From contig JAATGQ010000041.1 in the NCBI GenBank assembly GCA_015654595.1, forward strand, positions 1 through 64,000: a stretch of 64,000 nt of DNA, read 5' to 3'. Of the stretch, positions 36,847 through 44,849 are shown piece after piece; the first letter of the stretch is position 1, and every line of letters begins with the position of its first letter. This DNA is from Chitinophagales bacterium (GTDB lineage Bacteria > Bacteroidota > Bacteroidia > Chitinophagales > Chitinophagaceae). The translations under genes and the position numbers were made by a program. The notes beneath the pieces were generated by a model that was given only the letters and a program-made list of their open reading frames with translations, searched no databases and was not told the DNA's origin.

Positions 36847-38358
36847 CTACACTCCTGCCGGCTTACGCGACAGCAGCCAACACCCCAGGAAGGTCAACAG
36901 CCCATTGATGAACAACAACTCGATCCCGATCTGATACCCCCCGAACCAATCTCCGGAAAAGCGGCTCAAAAAATAACAACATACGGGAGCCAGCAAACAT
37001 AACGCGATGACCCGCCAGTCGTTTGGAATAGTCCGCTTCGTAAAGATGCCAAAAGCGAACAGCCCAAGCAAAGGCCCATACGTATATCCCGCCAGATCCA
37101 AAATAATATTGACCGTAGACTTGCTGTTCACCCATTTGAAGACCAGGATACATACCAGGAAGAGAAGCGCAAAGCTGATGTGTACCGTCTGACGAACCTT
37201 TCGCTTCTTCTTTTCATCCCAGCCAGCCCTGTTGTTCAGATCCAGCTGGTCTATACAAAACGAAGAGGTCAGCGCCGTCAACGCACCGTCAGCGCTGGGG
37301 AACAACGCCGAGATCAGACCGATGATAAAGATGATGGAGACAGCCGTTGGAAGATAGTGCAGCGCCAACGTCGGGAAGAGATCGTCGCCGATGATATTTT
37401 GCCCGTTAAGCGCCAGCGTATGCCCCTGATATTGCGCTCCCCGGCTTGACGCATAGAGATACAATAAACCGCCAAGGAACAGAAAAAGGAAACTCACCAG
37501 GGCCATCACGAAGCTGAATACAACCACATTCTTTTTCGAGTCCCGGACATTTTTCACACTGATATTCTTCTGCATCATCTCCTGATCCAAACCCGTCATG
37601 GAAATAGAAATAAACATTCCCCCGAGGATCTGTTTCAGGAAAAACCCTTTACTTTTAATATCGGTATTCAGCATCTTCGTATACCCCTTGGCTTCCATCG
37701 TACTCACGGCATCTCCCAATGAAAGACCAAGATGATGCAGGATATAGACAGTACACACTCCAAGCCCCAGCAACATAAATGTTGTCTGCAGCGTATCGGT
37801 ATAGACGATGGTCTTTACGCCTCCTTCAAAGGTATACAGCAGGATCATCAGCAGGATCACAAAGGTCGTAACACCAAAGGGCACGCCCAGATCTTTGAGG
37901 ATAAAAAAATGCAGTACATTGATCACCAGGTAAAGCCGGGCCGTTGCCCCGACAGTACGGGAGATCAGAAAAAACAAAGCGCCGGTACGATAAGCTATCT
38001 GGCCAAGACGACCATGAAGATAATTATAGATCGAGGTGAGATGAAGCCGGTAGTACAAGGGGATCAGCACAAAGGCGATAACGAAATAGCCGATCCAATA
38101 GCCAATGATCACCTGCATATAAGCCCAGGCCTTATAGCCGGTGCCGGCAAAGTCTCCCACCGTCCCCGGAACCGAGACAAAAGTAACACCGGACAAGGAG
38201 GTGCCGATCATTCCAAAAGCAACCAGCATCCAGTTCGAGTTACGATTCCCGATGAAAAAGGACTCGTTATTGGAATGACGGGAAGTTCGCCAGGCCACCA
38301 CCAGCAGCAAAAGAAAATAGGCCAGCACAAAGGCAAAAAGAAGGAACGAAGACATCAC
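36847..38358 (-). CDS. Sodium:solute symporter (SSS family)
   Basis: A 503-residue inner-membrane protein with about thirteen hydrophobic helices, the LeuT-like SSS fold. Family segments include an N-terminal SFFIGNRNSNWMLVAFGMIGTSLSGVTF, a later VYTDTLQTTFMLLG and PSADGALTALTSSFCIDQL, and a Na+-site helix near ALFPSADG. The substrate cannot be told from sequence; SSS members take sugars, amino acids, vitamins, sialic acid or nucleosides. It is a single gene between a C-rich spacer and the divergent LOG-family gene. Confidence 0.9.
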   Translation of the reverse strand: MMSSFLLFAFVLAYFLLLLVVAWRTSRHSNNESFFIGNRNSNWMLVAFGMIGTSLSGVTFVSVPGTVGDFAGTGYKAWAYMQVIIGYWIGYFVIAFVLIPLYYRLHLTSIYNYLHGRLGQIAYRTGALFFLISRTVGATARLYLVINVLHFFILKDLGVPFGVTTFVILLMILLYTFEGGVKTIVYTDTLQTTFMLLGLGVCTVYILHHLGLSLGDAVSTMEAKGYTKMLNTDIKSKGFFLKQILGGMFISISMTGLDQEMMQKNISVKNVRDSKKNVVVFSFVMALVSFLFLFLGGLLYLYASSRGAQYQGHTLALNGQNIIGDDLFPTLALHYLPTAVSIIFIIGLISALFPSADGALTALTSSFCIDQLDLNNRAGWDEKKKRKVRQTVHISFALLFLVCILVFKWVNSKSTVNIILDLAGYTYGPLLGLFAFGIFTKRTIPNDWRVIALCLLAPVCCYFLSRFSGDWFGGYQIGIELLFINGLLTFLGCWLLSRKPAGV

Positions 38359-38393
38359 CTAAATTAGGAAATACTGAGATAATACCTGAATTT

Positions 38394-38401
38394 TAATTTT
38401 G
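38394..38401 (+). promoter_or_regulatory. Possible -7 element for the LOG-family gene
   Basis: TAATTTTG fits TAnnTTTG. It ends only nine bases before the ATG at 38411, so the transcript would be leaderless or nearly so. No TTG stands at the ideal spacing. Confidence 0.4.
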
Positions 38402-38410
38402 CTTCCAACT

Positions 38411-38950
38411 ATGCAAATTCAATCAATAGCCGTCTTCTGCGGCAGCAAGAACGGCAACAACCCATTGTATGCCGAACACACCGCCCAGCTGGGCAGATTC
38501 ATCGGGGAACATGGGTTAAAAATGATCTATGGCGGCGGCAGCACAGGCCTTATGGGACTGGTCGCCAATACCGCGCTGACCCACGGCTCCTCTGTTGTCG
38601 GCTTTATCCCGGAGTTATTGAAAAAATGGGAACACGACCACCAGGGCATCACCGAATTGACGGTCGTCGCTGACATGCACACGCGTAAAAAACTGATGTA
38701 CCAACACGCAGACGCCGCCATCATCCTGCCCGGGGGAATGGGCACCCTCGACGAACTATTCGAGATCCTGACCTGGAACCAGCTGAAGATCCACAACAAA
38801 CGGGTATTCGTCCTCAACAGCGGAGGATTCTATAACCACCTGCTGGAACACCTGCGCCACCTTGAAAAGGAAGGATTTCTTTACGACCCCATCGAAGAAC
38901 GGATCACTTTTTGTTCAACGCCAGCAGAACTGTTCGAGCACCTGCGCTAA
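38411..38950 (+). CDS. LOG family protein (nucleoside 5'-monophosphate phosphoribohydrolase)
   Basis: A 179-residue Rossmann-like protein of the LOG/TIGR00730 family, which splits nucleoside monophosphates (in plants and some bacteria cytokinin nucleotides) into base and ribose 5-phosphate. The phosphate-binding GGG segment is in MIYGGGSTGLMGLVA. The family motif PGGxGTxxE is seen as PGGMGTLDELFE (about 111-122), and the catalytic Arg is in MHTRKK. The start is taken as ATG 38411; a TTG four codons earlier lies in the promoter-like sequence. Purine salvage is the safe inference; cytokinin production is only possible. Confidence 0.92.
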   Translation: MQIQSIAVFCGSKNGNNPLYAEHTAQLGRFIGEHGLKMIYGGGSTGLMGLVANTALTHGSSVVGFIPELLKKWEHDHQGITELTVVADMHTRKKLMYQHADAAIILPGGMGTLDELFEILTWNQLKIHNKRVFVLNSGGFYNHLLEHLRHLEKEGFLYDPIEERITFCSTPAELFEHLR

Positions 38951-38984
38951 CTGACGTTCCGCCAGCCTCCACACCCCTCGTGGT

Positions 38985-39138
38985 CTTGAGACCTGCATCG
39001 GCTCGTCGCACCCGCACATCCCCGTCTCTCGCAGGCTTGAGACCTGCATCGGCTCGTCGCACCCGCATATCCCCGTCTCTCGCAGGCTTGGGCTTCATCC
39101 CCAACCCCCCGCATCTCCCTGTCCTTCGCAGGCTTAGG
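38985..39138. repeat. 51-bp tandem repeat in a C-rich convergent spacer
   Basis: Copy 1 (38985-39035) and copy 2 (39036-39086) are nearly identical, differing at one base in the CCCGCACATCC / CCCGCATATCC stretch. A shorter, diverged third copy follows to about 39132. The unit starts CTTGAGACCTGCATCGG and ends CTCTCGCAGG. The junction contains an inverted repeat, GCAGG-CTTGAGA-CCTGC at 39031-39047. It lies between the stops of two convergent genes. The frame stays open because 51 is a multiple of three, but I see no reason to call it coding. Confidence 0.8.
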
Positions 39139-39159
39139 GCATGCACTTCGGTTCCTCAA

Positions 39160-39178
39160 CCGGCGGAAGCCCCGCCGG
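39160..39178. terminator. GC-rich hairpin between convergent genes
   Basis: A perfect 7-bp stem (CCGGCGG at 39160-39166, CCGCCGG at 39172-39178) with a 5-base loop. There is no T run on either side, so it is at most a weak terminator or a barrier to exonucleases. Confidence 0.4.
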
Positions 39179-39196
39179 CTAACACGCAGCCCGCGA

Positions 39197-39826
39197 TCAA
39201 CGCTTGTGCACAAACACGTCGAAACCGGCGCGGATGACAGGCATCGGATTGCCGTTATAGTCGTTATAAGGGGAATTCTTACTGCGGCATACATCCAGCC
39301 CTACCATGAGATAAAAGGAACCCTGGCCGACATTCCTTTGGCCATAGCCCAGCCCCACGATCACACTTGGCGCATTGGCATTGTATTTATAGACCTCTCC
39401 ATCCGGAAATGTCTCGTTGACACTCGTCCAGTTGAACTCGGGCTGAACGGTCGCAAAAAGAAAAGGCAGAAACCAGGCCCGCGCAAATGCCCCGCCGCCA
39501 TACACAAACTCATGCGTCCTCGTATCTGGATTTATAATGTAATCAGGATCGGCCTTCTCCGACTCATAAGTAAAGTTGGTCAGCACCCCCACATCCAGCC
39601 AGTGATTGAGAGAATAACCTACCTCCGGATTTATACCGACATTGAAGTTATAGGAGCCAAATCCCAGACCGAGACCGCCGCCTACAAATAAGTTTTGCTT
39701 TTTGAACCCGGTACCATCTCCTTCATCGGAATAGGTGTTGACCTGACCGGACATATGCCCCTGCGCCATAACGCCAAAAGTGACCATGGTAGACAAACAA
39801 AGAGTGGATAAAACCTTTCTTATCAT
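39197..39826 (-). CDS. Small outer-membrane beta-barrel protein
   Basis: A 209-residue exported protein. The signal peptide is residues 1-22 (ending FGVMAQ). The mature part alternates polar and aromatic residues in short strands (LFVGGGLGLGFGSYNFNVG, YSLNHWLDVGVLTNFTYES, FYLMVGLDVCRS), ending with AGFDVFVHKR. This fits the eight-strand porin-like/OmpA-like beta-barrel proteins of Bacteroidota. No OmpA peptidoglycan-binding domain is present. It is the last gene of the strand that carries the two giant surface proteins and PorP/SprF, 71 bp after the latter. Confidence 0.78.
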   Translation of the reverse strand: MIRKVLSTLCLSTMVTFGVMAQGHMSGQVNTYSDEGDGTGFKKQNLFVGGGLGLGFGSYNFNVGINPEVGYSLNHWLDVGVLTNFTYESEKADPDYIINPDTRTHEFVYGGGAFARAWFLPFLFATVQPEFNWTSVNETFPDGEVYKYNANAPSVIVGLGYGQRNVGQGSFYLMVGLDVCRSKNSPYNDYNGNPMPVIRAGFDVFVHKR

Positions 39827-39897
39827 GGTTTAAGTTAAATTAACTGTGGCAAGTTAGCCATTTACGCCGTTGATTGTTGTTAAAATTGGAGCTTCTA

Positions 39898-40935
39898 TCA
39901 AGGTTTAAAGGTTGGACAAAGGGATTGCCGTCTGTCTCCGTTGTACTGGCTGTAAAATCCCTGGTTGATCAACGCAAATTCCCATGCCCCATACCCGTTG
40001 TCATAGTTCTTAAGCCCCGAAGTCGTAATATCATAGGTAAACATCAGCCGGATATTCTTGTAGATAAACCCGATCATCGGGATGATGGCATCCCCCGGCC
40101 GCATATAAAGACCGCCGATCACCTGCTGATCGCCCTGGTCCTGTAAATTATACTGAGCGTTCAGCCCAAAAACGGTTTCAGAGGAAGAAGCCATCCTGGT
40201 ATAATACCCCATCGGGTTTAGAATAACCTGGTCATTTGCCTTGATACTGGCATTCAAAAAACCAATATATCTGGGTGCGATCTTATCGTCATAACCCGTA
40301 GGATCAGTGTTGAAAAATGATTCTTTTGGCCGGTTGATATGCTGGACCGAAAAGCCGGCATTCAGATAAATGTTACTGGTAGGGAAGTATGCGTAGTTCA
40401 TCCCGATTTGCATATCGAAGTAGTTGTCGGCTGGATGATCGATTACAACGCTGGTCGGCAGCGTATTATCAAAGAATTTACCGTCGAACTGATCGGGGAA
40501 TTTCAGATTGGCGGTGTTGATCCTTTTGTTAACCCAGCCGGCATTGAACCCCAGCGTCAACAGACTGGCATACCCCAGCATCTGGTGATAAGCAACCGAC
40601 GCATAAGCCTGGGTAGAAGTGAGCGTACTGGTTCCTGCATCGTCCCGCAGGATTACCCCGCCAAGCCCCATCCAGCCATTCTCGATCCTGTTCCGGAATA
40701 CCTGCGCATCCCCCCAGATACTCATCGTCCGGTAAGGCGCAGACATCACAGCCGACCATTGATTGCGGTAATTGGCGCCAAGCCGGTAGTCGGCATCGGG
40801 AATAAAACCGGTATTGGCGGGATTGGTCAGCAAAGGGGAGTTGAACCACTGGGAGAAATGAAGATCCTGGCTATACCCTGCATAAAATGACAGAATAAAG
40901 CAGATCATTACGGTTATTGTCTTCATGACCCCCAT
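39898..40935 (-). CDS. PorP/SprF family outer-membrane protein (second copy)
   Basis: A 345-residue paralogue of the protein at 16927-17946. The signal peptide ends FYAGYSQ, then the hallmark DLHFSQWFNSPLLTNPANTGF and later YRNQWSAVM. Strands such as IYLNAGFSVQHINRPKESFF match the other copy (YTGFSYQHLHRPKNSFY). Start at ATG 40935 or the ATG three codons later. It follows the two paralogous PKD surface proteins on the same strand, repeating the cargo-plus-PorP arrangement seen at 12503-17946. It probably assists secretion and anchoring of one or both. Confidence 0.92.
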   Translation of the reverse strand: MGVMKTITVMICFILSFYAGYSQDLHFSQWFNSPLLTNPANTGFIPDADYRLGANYRNQWSAVMSAPYRTMSIWGDAQVFRNRIENGWMGLGGVILRDDAGTSTLTSTQAYASVAYHQMLGYASLLTLGFNAGWVNKRINTANLKFPDQFDGKFFDNTLPTSVVIDHPADNYFDMQIGMNYAYFPTSNIYLNAGFSVQHINRPKESFFNTDPTGYDDKIAPRYIGFLNASIKANDQVILNPMGYYTRMASSSETVFGLNAQYNLQDQGDQQVIGGLYMRPGDAIIPMIGFIYKNIRLMFTYDITTSGLKNYDNGYGAWEFALINQGFYSQYNGDRRQSLCPTFKP

Positions 40936-40944
40936 TTTTTTTTA

Positions 40945-40958
40945 TTAACGAGCGTTCA
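40945..40958. promoter_or_regulatory. Near-palindromic operator-like site before PorP/SprF
   Basis: TTAACG-AG-CGTTCA is an imperfect palindrome with a perfect AACG-NN-CGTT core. It is similar in shape to operators bound by TetR-family repressors. It stands 9 bases before the ATG at 40935. No TetR-like gene is in the window. Confidence 0.3.
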
Positions 40959-41050
40959 CTCATTTTGGTTGTCTGCCCAATCAAATTGTCTACCGGCACA
41001 AATCCGCCACCCACATCCCACGGTCACAAATCCACCGATCACCCAATTGT

Positions 41051-44000
41051 CTACCGGATCAAAGTTATGTCTCCTTTCTTACTTACATGCTTCCCATCGG
41101 AAAAATTCGCCTCCAAAGTATAAGTATACACGTCCATTGGCTGTAACACCCCCATATAAGTACCATCCCATCCAATATTCGGGTTATCGGTAGCAAAAAC
41201 CACCTTCCCCCATCGATTATATATCTTAAAATCCATATGTATGATCCCGAACCCAACTACCTTTACAATGCCGTTCTGCCCGAACCGCCCCGGCGTAAAG
41301 GCATTCGGCACATCCAACAAGGGATTGACCAGCACCTGTATGACCTGGCAAGCGGTATCGGTACACCCATACTCGTTCGTCGTCAACAGACAAGCATAGA
41401 AAGAATCGGTCTGTATGTATTGATGTATCACGGTATCCATACTGGACGTCCTCACCGTATCCCCATCCCCAAAAGACCAGACATAGCTGACACCGCCAAT
41501 CGATCCATTGCTGAAGATATCGGGCGTATTAGCGGTCGGAGGATCGGGCTCATAGCTGAAAGCCGCCTTAGGCCGGGTGTTCACGGTAATGGTCTGCTGG
41601 GTCTGATCCTGCTTGTTGCAGGTAGTGGGATCCACTTCCAGCAGCGTGACGGTATAGGCCCCTGGATTCTGATAGACATGGGTGGGGTTGACATCATTGG
41701 ACGGCGGAGTACCATCTCCAAAATCCCAGGTGAACTGGAGCCCGCCCAGCGAAGTATTGTTGAAGTAAGCGCTGTATGGCGCACAACCCGTCGCAGGTGT
41801 GATAAATTGAGCTTTCGCTGTCGGCGAAACTCTCAAAGAATGAGTGATGCTGTCCGGATAATTGCAGTAAGCGGTATCATCCATCACCAGCGTAACATTA
41901 TACGTACCCGCACTGGCATAACTATGCGCCAACGGACCAAAACCGGTCGTTATCCGGCCGCTGTTATCACCAAAGTCCCAGATAAAGGAATTGGGACCAA
42001 AGGGCTTTCCCGCAGGCGACGTCGAAGTATTGGTAAAGTCGTAGTCAAGAGAAGTACAGGGCGCAGCAGGGTCCTTCAGAAAGACGAAGTCGACGGGCGC
42101 TTTGTCGGTACGCGCAATCACCTGTCTATAAGAGGTATCCGCCACATTACAGCTGCTGCTGTCGATGGCGACCATCATAACGGTGTACTTACCGGGATTG
42201 GGGTAGGTATGCTGAACGTCATAAGCCGTCGTCACCAGCTGCGGACTGCCATCGCCAAAGTCCCAGATATAACTCCTGGCATTGCGGATAGTATCCTGAA
42301 GATCGGTATCCATCGGGATACAACCCGACGTATCGTTAGGACGCCCATTGACGGATGCCCTCAGCCCGCCCGAAACGCCGGCAAAGTGAAACGCAATTTT
42401 CAACGCAGCCTCATTGCAGCCGTTGCCTGCCCCATTGACGGGTCCCCAGACCCCAAACGTTGTAGGAAACCTGCTGCTGGCCCCTCCATTGCAATTGGCG
42501 CAGATCGCCTGATAGATCACCCCCTGATCGTCATAGCGGCTGGTGCCGCCGTCGACATGTTCGCTGATGCTGCTCGAATTATCATCCTGCCCGAAAAAAG
42601 TTCCGTATAAAAGCGCCGTTGCATTTCTTTGTATCACGATGAAATAAAAGTCCCGGTTATCGGTAAATCCCTTAGCCGCATCCCCCGTCACCGGCATCCC
42701 AAGCGTTCCCGCCAGTCCATAGGGATCTCCTCCCGCCAGTATCCAGCCGCCCCAGCCCGACACATACATGTTGCCGCAGCGATCCACCAGGAAAGCAACG
42801 GGAGAAATATTCGGCAGCCCGATCGGTTTGGCAGCAAGATCGCCAAAAGTCGTAGAGAAGATGTAGGCGGAAAGATCGGTCTTTAATTTGGACACAAACT
42901 GCTTCGCAGCCTTACAATTGTAGGGCGCATTGAGGACCGGCCACTGCCCATTGGTCGTCCCCATCACATAGGGATACCCCTCCTTATCGATTTGCAGCCC
43001 ATAGATCGCATCCTGTACCGCCGTTCCCAGGTAACTCACCTTTTTCAGCGTAGAACCATCCCCGGAGATCTGCGCGATAAAACCATCACAGGTCCCCCCG
43101 CTATACCCGGACTGGATCACCCTGGATTTATTACCCGGTAGATTCATGCTGCTCGTGGCCCCGGCAAAATAAATATCGCCTGTAGCCGGGCTGACCTTGA
43201 TTGCAAAAGCGGCATCCAAGGAGCCGCCCCCGAAGAAGGAACTCCAAAGCACGTTGGCACAGGCCGCATCGATCTTAACGATCACCGCATCCTGCCGCCC
43301 GCCTCCATAAGCAGGCTGAAAAACAGTCCCGATGATCGGAAAAGAAGCCGCGGATTGGGTGCTCGCAGCCACCAGGATATTGCCCGACCCGTCAAAGATG
43401 ACCTCGCTGCGGGAATCATCCCCATAGTTGCGGATCAGCGAATCTGCTTTTTCGTTCCTGCTTCGTAGCTGATCCTCCATGTTGACACAGTCGTCGGCTG
43501 TGCCGCCGATCAATAGTCCGCCCAGCAGACTGCCGCCGGATGGGTCCAGCTTCAGCACAAACATATCGGCCCCGCCGCCAGGCCCCACCCTCGCCTTTCT
43601 CGGAAAGTTGGCAGAATAGGTCCTTCCCAGAAGAACAAGGTCCCCCTGCGCATCGGCGATCATACTATGCGGCGTCTCGGCATCATTGCCGCCGATAAAA
43701 GTCGCGTATACTTTTGTAGCGCCCGTCGTGCTGAATTTCATGATACCTACATCAAACTGCCCACCGCCAAATGTATTCTGCAGCATCCCGGTCGTATAAG
43801 GAAAACCATCGCCAAAGACGATCCCCCCGGCAAAAAAGGTTCCGCTTGGACCTGGGGTTGCCGTAAACCCCCAATTGCTTGCCTTGCTGCCGGTGAAGGA
43901 ACAGAAGATAATGGAAGGATCAACAATAAGCGTGGCGCTGGTATCGTATTCTGCAGTCTGAAAAGTCAGGGTATTGCCGTCGCTCACCATATATCGGCAA

Positions 44001-44791
44001 TCAATATTCGACCGGCCTTTATTGGGATCAAAAACATAAGAATAGGGAGCAGGCTGTGTCACCGTTGTTACCGAGGTAGCCGTCAACAGCTGCCCCTTTT
44101 TTACGCTTAACTTGTTGACCCCCTCGTATACCATCCGAACCTTGCTGATGTCCCCGCCAGGATGAACGATCATATCGTATTTCAACTGCCCGTTGTAAGT
44201 GTAATAACGAATATCAATATGCGAATAAATATTCTTATAGGTAATGCTCTGGTAGACCTTACAGTGATTCGCCCATTTGGAACTGTCGTTGCCGATCAGG
44301 TAATTATTGTATCCGGGCAAAGGCTTCTCAGGTTCGATCGTCACCTCCTCGCTGCTCCCCTCAAAAGAAACGCGATAGGCATGTGACCGCAGCGGTGGTC
44401 CCACCGCGCCCGGGCCGCTTCCTCCGCCGGTGGTCCCCCCTCCGATCGAAGCCGTAGCAAGAGCCTCCTTCTTCGCGGACCCTCCTCCTCCCCCCTTCTC
44501 CGCACCACCGCCGGAGCCATTTACCGCCCCAGACAGAGCCTTCCGGCTACCCCCATGATGACTATCGGTAAGCGCCGCCAGATCATCCGGATGATGCAGC
44601 ACAACGGAAAAACCATTCTTTTCCAGGAAAAGCGAGCCGATCCCAATATCTCCTTTGAATTTTACGCGGGCATCCCATTGTCCCTTGTTCTCTATGAACT
44701 CTATATTACCCGAACCCGCCTGGGCGTGACAGTCAAGGGCAGCAACAATCAGAAACAGGAGAATATAAGATCCGCGCATCAATCCGCTCAT
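41051..44791 (-). CDS. Giant surface protein with DUF7948-like N-terminus, PKD domains and type-B T9SS domain
   Basis: A 1246-residue secreted protein. After the signal peptide (ending CHAQ) comes the segment IEFIENKGQWDARVKF, typical of the family with SBBP-like beta-propeller repeats. Those repeats follow from about 290 to 800, with phrases such as ATFIGGNDAETPHSMIAD and SSFFGGGSLDAAFAI. Four PKD domains have cores YIWDFGDGS, FIWDFGDNSG, FTWDFGDGT and YVWSFGDGD. The end, VPNAFTPGRFG...GDITLIR, is the type-B sorting domain. A Gly/Ser-rich insert of about 50 residues lies near 95-145. It is a diverged tandem duplicate of the next gene. Confidence 0.9.
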   Translation of the reverse strand: MSGLMRGSYILLFLIVAALDCHAQAGSGNIEFIENKGQWDARVKFKGDIGIGSLFLEKNGFSVVLHHPDDLAALTDSHHGGSRKALSGAVNGSGGGAEKGGGGGSAKKEALATASIGGGTTGGGSGPGAVGPPLRSHAYRVSFEGSSEEVTIEPEKPLPGYNNYLIGNDSSKWANHCKVYQSITYKNIYSHIDIRYYTYNGQLKYDMIVHPGGDISKVRMVYEGVNKLSVKKGQLLTATSVTTVTQPAPYSYVFDPNKGRSNIDCRYMVSDGNTLTFQTAEYDTSATLIVDPSIIFCSFTGSKASNWGFTATPGPSGTFFAGGIVFGDGFPYTTGMLQNTFGGGQFDVGIMKFSTTGATKVYATFIGGNDAETPHSMIADAQGDLVLLGRTYSANFPRKARVGPGGGADMFVLKLDPSGGSLLGGLLIGGTADDCVNMEDQLRSRNEKADSLIRNYGDDSRSEVIFDGSGNILVAASTQSAASFPIIGTVFQPAYGGGRQDAVIVKIDAACANVLWSSFFGGGSLDAAFAIKVSPATGDIYFAGATSSMNLPGNKSRVIQSGYSGGTCDGFIAQISGDGSTLKKVSYLGTAVQDAIYGLQIDKEGYPYVMGTTNGQWPVLNAPYNCKAAKQFVSKLKTDLSAYIFSTTFGDLAAKPIGLPNISPVAFLVDRCGNMYVSGWGGWILAGGDPYGLAGTLGMPVTGDAAKGFTDNRDFYFIVIQRNATALLYGTFFGQDDNSSSISEHVDGGTSRYDDQGVIYQAICANCNGGASSRFPTTFGVWGPVNGAGNGCNEAALKIAFHFAGVSGGLRASVNGRPNDTSGCIPMDTDLQDTIRNARSYIWDFGDGSPQLVTTAYDVQHTYPNPGKYTVMMVAIDSSSCNVADTSYRQVIARTDKAPVDFVFLKDPAAPCTSLDYDFTNTSTSPAGKPFGPNSFIWDFGDNSGRITTGFGPLAHSYASAGTYNVTLVMDDTAYCNYPDSITHSLRVSPTAKAQFITPATGCAPYSAYFNNTSLGGLQFTWDFGDGTPPSNDVNPTHVYQNPGAYTVTLLEVDPTTCNKQDQTQQTITVNTRPKAAFSYEPDPPTANTPDIFSNGSIGGVSYVWSFGDGDTVRTSSMDTVIHQYIQTDSFYACLLTTNEYGCTDTACQVIQVLVNPLLDVPNAFTPGRFGQNGIVKVVGFGIIHMDFKIYNRWGKVVFATDNPNIGWDGTYMGVLQPMDVYTYTLEANFSDGKHVSKKGDITLIR

Positions 44792-44849
44792 TATACAATT
44801 TACGAAAAGTTTTCGCCATTACCCAACGAGGCCTATGTCAACAGAAAGC

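Noticed and set aside
38985-39138. CRISPR array
   Set aside because: Units are directly adjacent with no unique spacers, only two are near-identical, and no cas gene is present.
38904-39294. Open frames through the tandem repeat
   Set aside because: They are open because 51 is divisible by three; composition is Arg/Ala/Pro-rich, start codons lie inside neighbouring genes, and frames exist on both strands.
41237-42610. Long open frame (457 codons) antisense to the adhesin gene
   Set aside because: It mirrors the sense gene, is rich in Arg, Ile, Gly and His with no domain or signal, and similar long antisense frames occur across the GC-rich genes of the window (19090-20298, 23935-25110, 45480-46673).
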